Assembly (NCBI GenBank): GCA_963576785.1
Contig: OY756141.1
Coordinates: 2,108,001-2,172,000, forward strand
DNA: 64,000 nt
Source: Chlorophyllum brunneum
Taxonomy: Eukaryota; Basidiomycota; Agaricomycetes; Agaricales; Agaricaceae
Reading direction: 5' to 3'
The position numbers and the translations under genes are program-made. The notes below the pieces were generated by a model, which searched no databases, was not told the DNA's origin, and saw only the letters and a list, made by a program, of their open reading frames with translations. Shown here one piece after another: positions 24,308-33,384 of this stretch. How positions within the stretch are numbered: position 1 is the stretch's first letter; every line of letters begins with the position of its first letter.

Positions 24308-25714
24308 TTATCTATTCCAGGACAGTAAGGACATATCACCCAAACGCCTGTGGAAAACGATCAGTGGGCAAGGTGATTGATGGTGTTGTTACGCACCTGG
24401 GCTTGATGAGATGTCGTGCGGTACCGAGGATGGCGATGAGAATGAAGAGGGCAGCAGAAGCGATGTAAGCCCAACCGAGGAAAGGATTCTTGCCGCCGAT
24501 CCAGGAGACGGTGGAAATGACGAAAGACTTTGTGCCCTTGTATGGGAGGACAGGGAAGTCTGGATAAAAAAATGAGAAAGACAGGGAGGGTATGAGTGGG
24601 AAAAGGACAGACTGAGGCCGATGACGATCTGATAGGTTCCGACCTGCATGGTGTCGTGGTCATTTCTACCATAGAGTTTGGTAAAGGTGGGGAGGCCGGC
24701 TGTGCGCATCCAATTCTGGAAATGCTCGTCTGCTTGGAGGTTGGGAATGTTTGAATCGTTGTAGCCACCAGGGAAGCGGTCCATCCAGTTGGGAGGGGGG
24801 ACGATCTCGGAAATGTTTTTGTAGCCCTTGTCGCCTATGGGTGTGACGACGTATTTCTTTGCTTCTCCGGACCAAGCGATGCCCTTGCTTGTAAAGACGT
24901 ATGGCTGGGCGCCTGGGGAACTGGGGGAGTTCTGTAAGAAGGGGGTGTTGAACGTATCTGAGAGAGAGAGAGAGAGAGAGAGAGAGATGTGAGAAGAACG
25001 AGTGATAAGAAGAAAAGAGCAAACCATTGAACAAAGAGTTGGCGATCAATCCGCAGGGATAGATGGCAGTGCCGTTGCTGGTACCGAGTGGGGAGCAGTC
25101 GCTCTTGTCGAGAGAGGCGGGAGAGACGAATTTTCCCCTGAGCTGGTCAGAGTTCTGGCTCTTGACATAGCGGCGGTGGTTCTGATAAAAGTTTGTGAGC
25201 TTGTAGTAGAAGAAGACGGAGCTCTTGAGCTCGATGGGGACGTGGAACTCGACGATGCACTGACGCTTGTTGAGGGCGTCAAAGGCGGAGTTGTTGGTGT
25301 TGTCGAGAAAGGCGTAGCGGGGTGGCTGGATGACGAGCTTGTCGTTGCCAGCACGGAGGCGGTAGGAGAAACTGGAGGGGGGGAGGGGGCTGAAGGTGAG
25401 GGAGGCGTTTGAGGTAGGAGGCAGGCCCTCGCAGTGTGTGTAGTCGAAGGAGAGCTCTGAGACGAGAGAAGAGCCCCAGATGAGGAGGCCGCCGATGGGG
25501 GCGAAGACGAAGCCGATGATGAAGAGTGTGGGCAGCACTGTCTTGGGCGTCAGAATTGGCTGCCACGCCTTGAGCCGCTGCTGCTTGAACGCGGTGTCTG
25601 CGGGAGTCAGTGCGGGGCTGCGGTGTGCACGGACCACTCACTTGCAGGCCGTCGCCAGCCGCCCTTGTCCTTGGCCTTGTCTGTCTCCTGTTTTCTGCGG
25701 TTGAAGAGCCCCAT
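24308..25714 (-). CDS. CDC50: CDC50/LEM3-family P4-ATPase flippase subunit
   Basis: CDC50 proteins are the beta subunits of P4-ATPase lipid flippases, needed for ER exit and activity. Exons 25714-25642, 25597-25025, 24957-24613, 24559-24397 and 24347-24308 give 397 residues. Two transmembrane segments are visible: near residues 46-72 (VLPTLFIIGFVFAPIGGLLI) and near 360-380 (WAYIASAALFILIAILG). The large lumenal loop carries conserved Cys residues, YYKLTNFYQNHRRYVKSQ, PCGLIANSLFND and several NxS/T sites. The C-terminus ends RRLGDMSLLSWNR as in other fungal members. The second intron contains a 27-nt GA/CT microsatellite that serves as its polypyrimidine tract. The start codon is 59 nt from that of divergent MCMBP. 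Confidence 0.95.
24961..24987. repeat. (AG)n microsatellite inside a CDC50 intron
   Basis: A 27-nt perfect AG run lies at the 3' end of the CDC50 intron 24958-25024. Read on the gene strand it is a CT run that forms the polypyrimidine tract right before the acceptor. Confidence 0.9.
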
Positions 25715-25773
25715 TGATGTGGGAGAGAGCGAGTCCCGATGACAAACCCCACTGCCCTCCTTACGTAACTCCC
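25715..25773. promoter_or_regulatory. 59-nt divergent start-to-start interval, CDC50 / MCMBP
   Basis: The ATG codons of CDC50 (minus) and MCMBP (plus) are only 59 nt apart. Both leaders and the core promoter must be squeezed into this interval or overlap the neighbouring gene. No TATA box is visible. Confidence 0.6.
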
Positions 25774-27614
25774 ATGCTCTCCCCCGCCATCACCGAAGCC
25801 CTCGCCTCGCCCGCCGCTGCACTCGCTGCCCTCTTCCGCCCCGAGGACCCCACGGATGCTTTCCCCCAGAAGGTGACCGCCTATTTCTCACACCTCTTCA
25901 GCACCGACGCCGCGTTTGGCCTCATCCCGGCCCTCGGCCCAGAGCCACACCCTCCGCTTGTCGCCTTCTGCGCCGTCGTCCAGGACACCTCGCCCTCTCC
26001 CCACATCTACCTCGCCAGACTCCCCAACGACCAGCCCGGCGGATGGGGCTTCACCTCTCCGGCGCCCCTCCACGGCAGCTACTCCGATCTCCGCCAGGCC
26101 ACCGTCCTCTGGGCCACCTCTGTCCCGGGACTCGCGCCCTGGTGCTCCGACCATACGCCCCGTCCCATGGCCCACAAGCCGACCCGTCCCCATAAGTTCC
26201 CACTGCCTGGTGTGCCGCACATCGGAGTCCAAGTCAAGGTGAGCCGTCCACCCACCGGAAAACAACCGCGCACCCACACCGGCCAGATCTATGACCCCCG
26301 TCTTGCCGAGGGACTCAGGCCATCCGATCTCTCTACCTTTGTCGGCATCCTCACAGACGAGCCGTGCGTTCTTTTCCCGCCACGCCATCTGCCTCTGACT
26401 CGTAAACCAGACTCCACACAGATGATCTTGAATCTCTGGAAACAGACGACACCGTTCCCACTCTTCACCTCCTGTTTACCCGTCCCACCCCTCCAACCAT
26501 CATCCCTCGTAGCTTCCCCGCATCCTACACCCCCGACGGTCTCCAGAAAACCCGCGACAGTCTCTTGACATGGATTGCCGAGGAGGGTCTGGGCGGCGAC
26601 AAGGACGCCGCCGAATGGGTTCTACTTTCTGCCATCGCCAGAACGTAAGCCATCCTTCCGTCCTTCCTGTAAAGACTCCAACCCTACTCCAGACAGGCTA
26701 AGACGCCACCCATCTATCCCCCTTCACTTACTCTATCATCCTTCCCCCCTCCTTCCCATACCTCACCCACACCAACCCTTTACCATCTCCTATCCCTCAT
26801 TCTCCCCATCACCAACATCCTCCCTCTATCCCTCGACACCCTCAACAACACCTCATTCTCCCCACACTCCATAAACGAAGACCTCCACAGCGGGTGGCTA
26901 CAAGTCCCCCAGGGCTCCCTTTACCTCATTACCGAAAGTGGTGTCACCGAAGGAAACGTTCTCGACAAGGGCATTCAGAATCTACGAGCAGTCCAGGGTA
27001 TGATCACTGCACAAACTCTCGACTACTTATTTCCTTTCAGTCGCTTCACCTTCCCCACCGACGTCACTTTCGTCGTTTTGACCCAGGGAAAGAAGAGCGC
27101 GTTTTTCCAGGTGATTACCCCTTTCTCTATCACCCTATCCCCTCTAACCCGCCAGGCCACAGACATCAATCAATGTCCCTCTGAAACCAAACAGACACGA
27201 TCTATACAAGTCACCCGACAATGTCAAGCTACCAGACGACGCAATCTTAAATCAATGGAGGACTCTGATCGGTGCCAGCAAGATTGGATCCGTCACCGTC
27301 AACGACGAAACCGCCCAGGTTCGTCCTATGTCACCTCCCCAATGTACTTATTTTAATTCATCTCCCCAGTATATCCAAGATGACTTTGTCAACGAGCGTA
27401 AGGCTGCAACGAGCAATATCACCTCGGATGTTTTGGTCCAACGCATGATTACCGCAAGGTTCGTTCCCCCCCCCCCCCATATCACACCAGTCGCACCTCT
27501 TCACATATCCTTAGGTTACTAGCTCTATCCTATCATGAGACAGTTGTCACAACAGACATATGGGAAAAGGCAAAAGTTTTGGACGCCAACAGAATGGCAA
27601 GGACCCAAGTTTAA
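25774..27614 (+). CDS. MCMBP: Mini-chromosome maintenance complex-binding protein
   Basis: MCMBP (Mcb1 of fission yeast) binds MCM3-7 in place of MCM2 and affects MCM assembly and unloading. Seven exons (25774-26238, 26287-26363, 26411-26644, 26693-27110, 27163-27318, 27370-27458, 27515-27614) give 512 residues. Recognisable blocks are the N-terminal Pro-rich region, IYDPRLAEGLRPSDLSTFVG, the long second half with GWLQVPQGSLYLITESGVTE, and the C-terminal helix-rich end WEKAKVLDANRMARTQV. Two splice sites (26363/26411 and 27110/27163) were set by frame, as nearer AGs introduce stops. The last intron holds a run of 13 C. Its stop is 7 nt from the stop of the convergent PGM2-type gene. Confidence 0.9.
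27466..27478 (+). repeat. Poly-C run in an MCMBP intron
   Basis: Thirteen consecutive C lie just after the donor of the MCMBP intron 27459-27514. Confidence 0.9.
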
Positions 27615-27621
27615 AAACCGT

Positions 27622-30407
27622 TCACGTCCTTCCAAGCTTGTGTTTCCCCGCCTCAAACCAGACGCCTCCCAACTCTTGGATGACTTGAACGAGAAGCTCA
27701 TTGACAGCTTGGTGATATCTCCCGCTTCCTTCAAGATAGTACTTGATCTGTTCATGTCATTCATTTATCCTTGTCGGAAAGAAAAAACTTCTCGGCCACA
27801 CCTTTGGCTCAGTCCCACTGGTACTATCCACTTCATTAATGCGGGAAAAAAACCTCCCTCCGATCAGAAGACTTACCGTGTAGTAAGAACAATTTTCATT
27901 CCCTCTTTATTCTCGGCCCGGAACTGGATCATGTGTCCCGAAGACAAGGGAAGGGAAGGTTTGTATGTTGGGGGATTACTGCTGTCGTAGCCTGTTGTGA
28001 GGTCCACCACAGTGCTGATGGTCAGACCTGCAATTTGCTTGGGATATGATGGTGAAGAGATTGTCGACTGGTGTACTTGGTCAGCCGGTTAGTAGATGCA
28101 TTATCAGGCCTACCTCAAATTTGCGGATTCTGGAAAAGATGAGGTCGATTGTGGGAGGGTCGTTGCAAATAAAATAGCCGTTGTTGGTCTGATAGTTTCA
28201 GTGAAACGAGAAGCTCGTAGACGTCGGAGGGGCGTACTTGAAAGTAACCGTACCTAGGGAGATCAGTCACAAAGGTGGTGAGAGACAGAGAAACACTCAC
28301 TTCTCGTACAAGTTCTGGAGGTGACCCTTGAGGGTCTTTCCTTGTGCATTCAACCCTGCGACAAGTTGAACGAAATTCATCTGAATAGGAGTTCTTCAAC
28401 CATAATAGCTTGTACTTCCCGCGTTACTTACCGTAGCAGCAACACCATCCTTGTCCCGTATTTCATTCCCAAACATGAAGCCGATAGCCTCTTCATACCC
28501 GAATGGCACTTCATATCCGGCTTTCATGAGATCCAAAGCTGTATTTCCAATGTACTTGAACCCAGTCAGGCACTGCGCAAATTTGAACCCTTCCACCTCG
28601 GCCATGGCTTCAATCATCTTGGAACTGACTGTTGATGCCACCATCGCAAGCTTGTTGAGAGGCTTTCCTGGGTTCGCGGCTTTGTAGACCTCAATGACAT
28701 GGTCCGCAAAAACGGAGCCGAGTTGATCGCCTGTAAAGACAGTCCACCCACCATTGGACCTAGATGATGTTAATGTCGAGTGGAGGTTGGGAGAAACTCT
28801 GGAACCACCCACTCGCGTTCTGCGGCCGAGAACCGGTCAGAGTCTGGGTCTTGTGCAAGGACATAAGATACTCCTTCCCGTTCAGCGGTGGAAAGTGCAA
28901 GGTCCTAAACAAATGCGTTACAACTCGACCCACGTACAGGTCTACCGCCGGCGGGGAAGAACGTACAAGGGCGCCTTTCTCCTCCGGGTTGGGAAAACGC
29001 ACGGTAGGGAACTCGGGATCAGGCTGTTGCTGCTCTTTGACAGGGATACAAGGAGCGAAACCGAACGTTTCAAATGCTCGTTTGATATACGGATGACTAA
29101 CGCCGTGCATAGACGTATTCACGAATTTGAGTGGTGTTGTTTCGTTGAGTTGCCTGCATTTCTCAAGTTGCCGCTCACCACCTTGATGCAGGATAAAGCG
29201 TACCGGTTGACGAGAAGAGTAGATAGAGAAGCGAAATAACCATCGTGCATTTCTTGTGTGACATTCAAAGAGAGCAGGGAAGTTTCGACGTCACTGGTTT
29301 CCCAAGTTGCGGGTGTAAGATTGGATTTGATAGATTCGGAAATGCCTCGGTCGTGGGGTTCGATGATCTGTTCGAAAGTCGAATCGAGAGCTCGTCATGC
29401 CATAGAGTAACCACGAACCTGGACAGCATTTTCCCAGTAGACCTGCAGTCATGTTATATTCACGATTGATAGCAAGCTGACAAGGGCTTACCTTGTATCC
29501 ATTGTCTTGCTATACCATAATCACTGAGTCCGTGTTGTGTTAAGAATATAGATAGTCCCCTACCTTGGGATTGTGACTTGCTGAAAAAATATGAGTGGTG
29601 ATAGGAACGGCCGGGATAAGAAAGGCAAACCGGTGATCATGACACCGCACGCCGCACGCAAACGCTTGACACTAAAAGGAACCCTGAAAACAGAAGCAGA
29701 TCAACTTAATATACCATTGGAAAAAAAAAAAAAAAAAAGGGGACGGAGCACACATGGGTGTATGGACGATGCCTCGGAGAAGGAAGACCTTCATGCCCTT
29801 GGCGAGAAACACAGCGGCAGTAAGTTTAGCCCAGTGTTCAGAGTTGAATCTGTGGTCATGGCCGACAACGACACCACGACTAAGAGCATCAGGAACATGT
29901 TTAATCACATATGCCGCGAGGCCCTTGCAGTAGCTGGGTGATGAACTATTCCGAGGTCACGCATAAAAGTTCACACCTGTGAAGCCTGAATAATGATCAA
30001 GTCTGGTCGTTACCGTTGGCACCTTTGCTTAAGCCTGACTCCTGGGTTGAGAGACCTACCATTCATTCGTGCCCAGCCTGCTTCCATTCTCCCTCGCAGA
30101 CCTGTAGTCCTGGCGTTATCCAAGTGGGCTTGGGATCACATATAGCGAGTCAGCCTGACCTGCGGTTCCAAACTCAATACGATGCCTGTAATATCGTCCA
30201 GGAAGGGTCTGAAATTGTAGAATATGGCTCGGACCTCATACGGTTCTCAAGCTCCTTGATGTTGCCAGAGTCCCATAAATCCTGGATCTCTGCACGGGTT
30301 GCTGGGTTCTATTGACCGGCTGATGAGAGCCTGACTAGCGTGATTCTACGGGCACTGACAAAGTCAAGCTTGAGCCACTGAGTGACCAACTGGGAGAGTT
30401 CTGCCAT
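27622..30407 (-). CDS. PGM2: PGM2-type phosphoglucomutase/phosphopentomutase, microexon-rich
   Basis: This alpha-D-phosphohexomutase belongs to the clade of human PGM2 and yeast Pgm3, which prefer pentose phosphates; it would interconvert ribose-1-P and ribose-5-P. Twenty exons give 592 residues: 30407-30360, 30308-30235, 30185-30160, 30101-30060, 30002-29977, 29923-29754, 29683-29631, 29580-29564, 29509-29492, 29442-29419, 29367-29204, 29153-28967, 28904-28813, 28759-28432, 28380-28301, 28253-28238, 28188-28114, 28067-27877, 27823-27802, 27747-27622. Motifs are IEFGTAGLRGRM, the phosphoserine loop TASHNPKQDNGYKVYW, the metal loop AQDPDSDR, the sugar loop FGYEEAIGF and the phosphate loop RTSGTEPK. 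Seven exons are 26 nt or shorter. One intron holds an 18-nt poly-T tract on the gene strand. Confidence 0.95.
29721..29738. repeat. Poly-A/T run (18 nt) in a PGM2 intron
   Basis: Eighteen A on the plus strand, that is poly-T on the gene strand, within the PGM2 intron 29684-29753. Confidence 0.9.
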
Positions 30408-30536
30408 GGAGATGTAATCGCCGATTGAGTCCGGCGTTCATGAATGGATTGCCGTATTTGGCACCCTCTTCCAAAACAAACAAAGGAGCATGACGCTCAC
30501 AAAATTCGCCGCTCTGGCAAGGGCAGCGCATTCAGG

Positions 30537-31428
30537 ATGGCTTCACGCGTCCGCCTCCCCAGAATCACTTTGGCTAATCTCAAGCCAGCTCCAGGCTCAC
30601 AGCAGAATGCGAGTACCCGATATTCTAGTTTCTTTTCAATAGACTGAACAAACCCACAGCAAAAACGAGTAGGCCGTGGTCAAGGTTCTGGTTACGGTCG
30701 TACAGCTGGTCGTGGTGCCAATGGTCAAAAATCTCGCTCCGGCCCCGGGCCTAAACTTAGCTTCGAGGGTGGTCAAACCCCAATTACCAAGTTGTTCCCC
30801 AAACGTGGTTTCATTAATCGGAACGCGAGAACGTATGCACCCGTCAACCTTGACCGGATACAACATTGGGTGGATCAAGGTCGGCTGGAGTCATCTCCCG
30901 AAAAGCCAATCACTGCAAAAGAGCTGCTTTTGAGTGGCTGCGTGCATTCTGTACACGATGGTATCAAGGTCCTTGGGGATGTGAGTGACCTTGGTAGCCC
31001 ACGTCCGTTTTTTTATTTTACGTATTTTCTTCAGGGTGCGGAGCATTTGAAGGCACCGCTGTATATAGTCGCATCAAGAGCAAGTCAGAATGCTATCAAG
31101 GCTATTGAGGACAAGGGCGGAAGAATTGTTTGCAAGTTCTACAACGAGCTAGCGCTCAGGGATTGCGTCAAGGGTAGGACGGACAGGGCATCTGCTGCCC
31201 CAACACGTCGCGAGGATATTCGTGAGTCCTTACGCATGTCAGTTTGTGAATTTGGACTTGACAACGTTTTTGACAGAATGGTACACTGAACACAAGAATC
31301 GCGGTTTTTTGTCGCCAGAAACACTCAAGGGGTTGGGTAACTTACCTTTCAGAGAAGAGCGCTGGGGTTTGCTGGCCAAACAACTTAATGTATTCCGAAG
31401 ACAGGATTTTGGCCGACGACACAAGTAA
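30537..31428 (+). CDS. MRPL10: Mitochondrial large ribosomal subunit protein uL15m
   Basis: uL15m is the mitochondrial homologue of bacterial L15. Exons 30537-30608, 30660-30980, 31035-31221 and 31277-31428 give 243 residues. The N-terminus has the L15 pattern ITLANLKPAPGSQQN followed by KRVGRGQGSGYGRTAGRGAN; basic residues could serve for import. ITKLFPKRGF and the C-terminal L15 core (APLYIVASRASQNAIKAIED) follow. Joining these two N-terminal blocks in frame requires an intron with a GC donor (GCGAGT) at 30609; the only GT nearby puts exon 1 out of frame. An upstream ATG at 30490 lies in the other frame and gives no L15 sequence. The gene is divergent from PGM2 (129 nt) and converges on PRP38 (31 nt). 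Confidence 0.92.
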
Positions 31429-31459
31429 TATAGTATTATTGCAACAGCCTGTTATCAAC

Positions 31460-32466
31460 TTATGTCTCCATTCTATCGGGCGAAATGCTGCGACTGCGTG
31501 AACGGTATGGTGACCTCGAACCGGAGCGCGACCTTGAAGGGCTCCTGGAAAGATACCTTGACCCAATAGACCCGGGACTGCCACTCCGCGATCTTGACGT
31601 ACTTCTACCCTCGCTCCTACGTGTACTCCCGCTCCTATTCCTGCGATAAGGGCTTTGGCTTCTGGTTCTGCTACGGCTTCTTTCACTTTCATTGTCTGTT
31701 TTGCCTTCCATTGCATCGAGTAGTCGACTTTTGCGTGGACCCAAATCACCTGTTTCCTCCAGGATTTGCCTCTTAGGTATTCGTGGTAGGATTATGTCGC
31801 ATACCCGCTCCTCCGTCAGGAGCTCATGGATGAATTCATCAATGAATGTCAATGAATATCCACCTAAAATGATGGTTCGGATCGGGGCACCTCAAAGAGA
31901 ACTGTCGGTACCCACTCATACCCCGCTGTCGCAGTTTTCGGTAGTCTTTCAGGAGTGGCTCCAGAATCTCGTAGACATCAACCGCGCGGAAGGTCATACG
32001 AATATACATCACTGCTAGCGCGCGCAGATATCTATCAGGACGTAAGTATCTCGAGGAGCATTCCTTTAGTTGGTCCGCACTTGAACTCGTCTGCCTGTAG
32101 ATATTCCAACAGAATTTCCTTCTCCGGCTGGACTTGTAGAAGCTTCAAGAGAAGGCAGAGGAATTCTGTCGGCTTTTGGTTACCTCCATAAACACCGCCG
32201 ATTGCCCGCAGCTCAATGGCCTTATCTATGATGCTGGCGGCTGTATGGGGTGTTAGAGTGTGCGAATGAGGGAGAACCAAAGACATACCAGTGAGGGCGA
32301 AGCAGTGTTCCTTCCAGTATGTACACTCGTAAATGCGGTTACGAACGACAGTCTCGACTAGGTACTGTATAGATGGGTATATTTACACGTGAGAAGCGTG
32401 CTCAACGCTTACCTGGGGATTCTGGCCGTGGATTGCCTTTGCGCCAGTGACTGTGGTATTAGCCAT
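31460..32466 (-). CDS. PRP38: Pre-mRNA-splicing factor 38
   Basis: Prp38 is a tri-snRNP component needed for spliceosome activation. Exons 32466-32413, 32364-32289, 32240-32081, 32031-31916 and 31863-31460 give 269 residues. The N-terminal PRP38 domain (about 1-180) shows TTVTGAKAIHGQNPQYLVE, IYECTYWKEHCFALTA, AIGGVYGGNQKPTEFLCLLL and LTEERVCDIILPRI. The C-terminus from about residue 195 is an RS-rich tail with many SRSRS and RSPSRSRS repeats, as in PRPF38A. The fourth intron uses the donor that yields GMSGYSLTFIDEF; the alternatives give stops. Upstream there is an unusually long 918-nt gap before the next start codon. Confidence 0.95.
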
Positions 32467-33384
32467 TGTGGGCGGTCTTGACAAGGAGTTGTTTGGTTTT
32501 GTTGCAGCATTCGAGTTCTTGTTTCTTGCTATCTCCCCGAGCCTCCTTCAGGATATCAAACTGCGCAGAGCCGCTTGGGCTTGTACAGATGGAACAGGAG
32601 TATCTCTACCACTTGTGACTCTTGATATGCACAGTTGCAGCCAGAGCCTATAGCTTGCTGGACTGCACTACAGCGGGAACGTTCTATCCCAAACCTGGCC
32701 TCTTCGACGCTCGAGGCCCTGTTCCAGCGCCAGTATTGCAAGAGACGATGGCTCAAGGCCTGTTCAGTGTTGTGGACTAGCTGGGGTGTTGAAGCGTATA
32801 CTCGTCATGGAGACCCGTCAAGCGATGCCACCGGCAACACACCAGGGTTGTAGGGACGGCAGTCCTTGCCAGCACAGTGGCTCTTGCGATGCCCCCCCTC
32901 CAATACAGTCTCACTATACTTGATGGAAAACTGCAGAGGGCTCTGAGAAGACGCACGATGCGCTGGCCATGACTGCTCGAATGGTAGGTCCCTCAGGCTT
33001 TCGCACTACCGCCGTTCTTTTACTGACCAGAAAGTAGCTAGATGGTCGCTGATAGCGACTTTTTCCTTTGCAACATAGAGTCCATACTCTCGCACACCGG
33101 AGCGCTGCCGCTGTGTATGCGTAGAGAGGAGATTGGGTACTTGGAATGAGGTTTTTGGGTGTGCGGTGAGCGGGGGATCGCAGAGGCCCGGCTGGGAAAG
33201 TGCTGGGTGTAGAATACTTGTACGATGTACTAGAAGATAAAACAAAGAGAGTTCTGTGAAAAACGGGGGCGGGTGTGTGGGGAGGATGGGTCTGGAGGCG
33301 GAGTGACCTGATTAGTGTGGTTGTTCCCTGACTTGTTCCTCCTCGCTCTGGTCTCTTCGGTTCCTGGTCTTTTCATGCTCCAGA
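32467..33384. other. Unresolved 918-nt interval, may hide a small spliced gene
   Basis: This is the longest gap between two start codons in the window. Open frames with coding-like codon use occur on both strands and mirror each other, so the strand cannot be decided. On the plus strand a segment near 32630-32770 reads as an open frame starting at an ATG near 32590 after removal of a 39-nt GT-AG stretch, and a GTAGGT...ACCAG stretch at about 32987-33031 looks like an intron. On the minus strand 33060-33245 and 32556-32756 are open. No family was recognised in any of them. The part next to 33384 is pyrimidine-rich and should hold the promoter of the PHD gene. Confidence 0.4.

Noticed and set aside
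25888..26388. A 166-residue minus-strand open frame.
   Set aside because: Shadow of the GC-rich first exon of MCMBP, which has clear family sequence on the plus strand.
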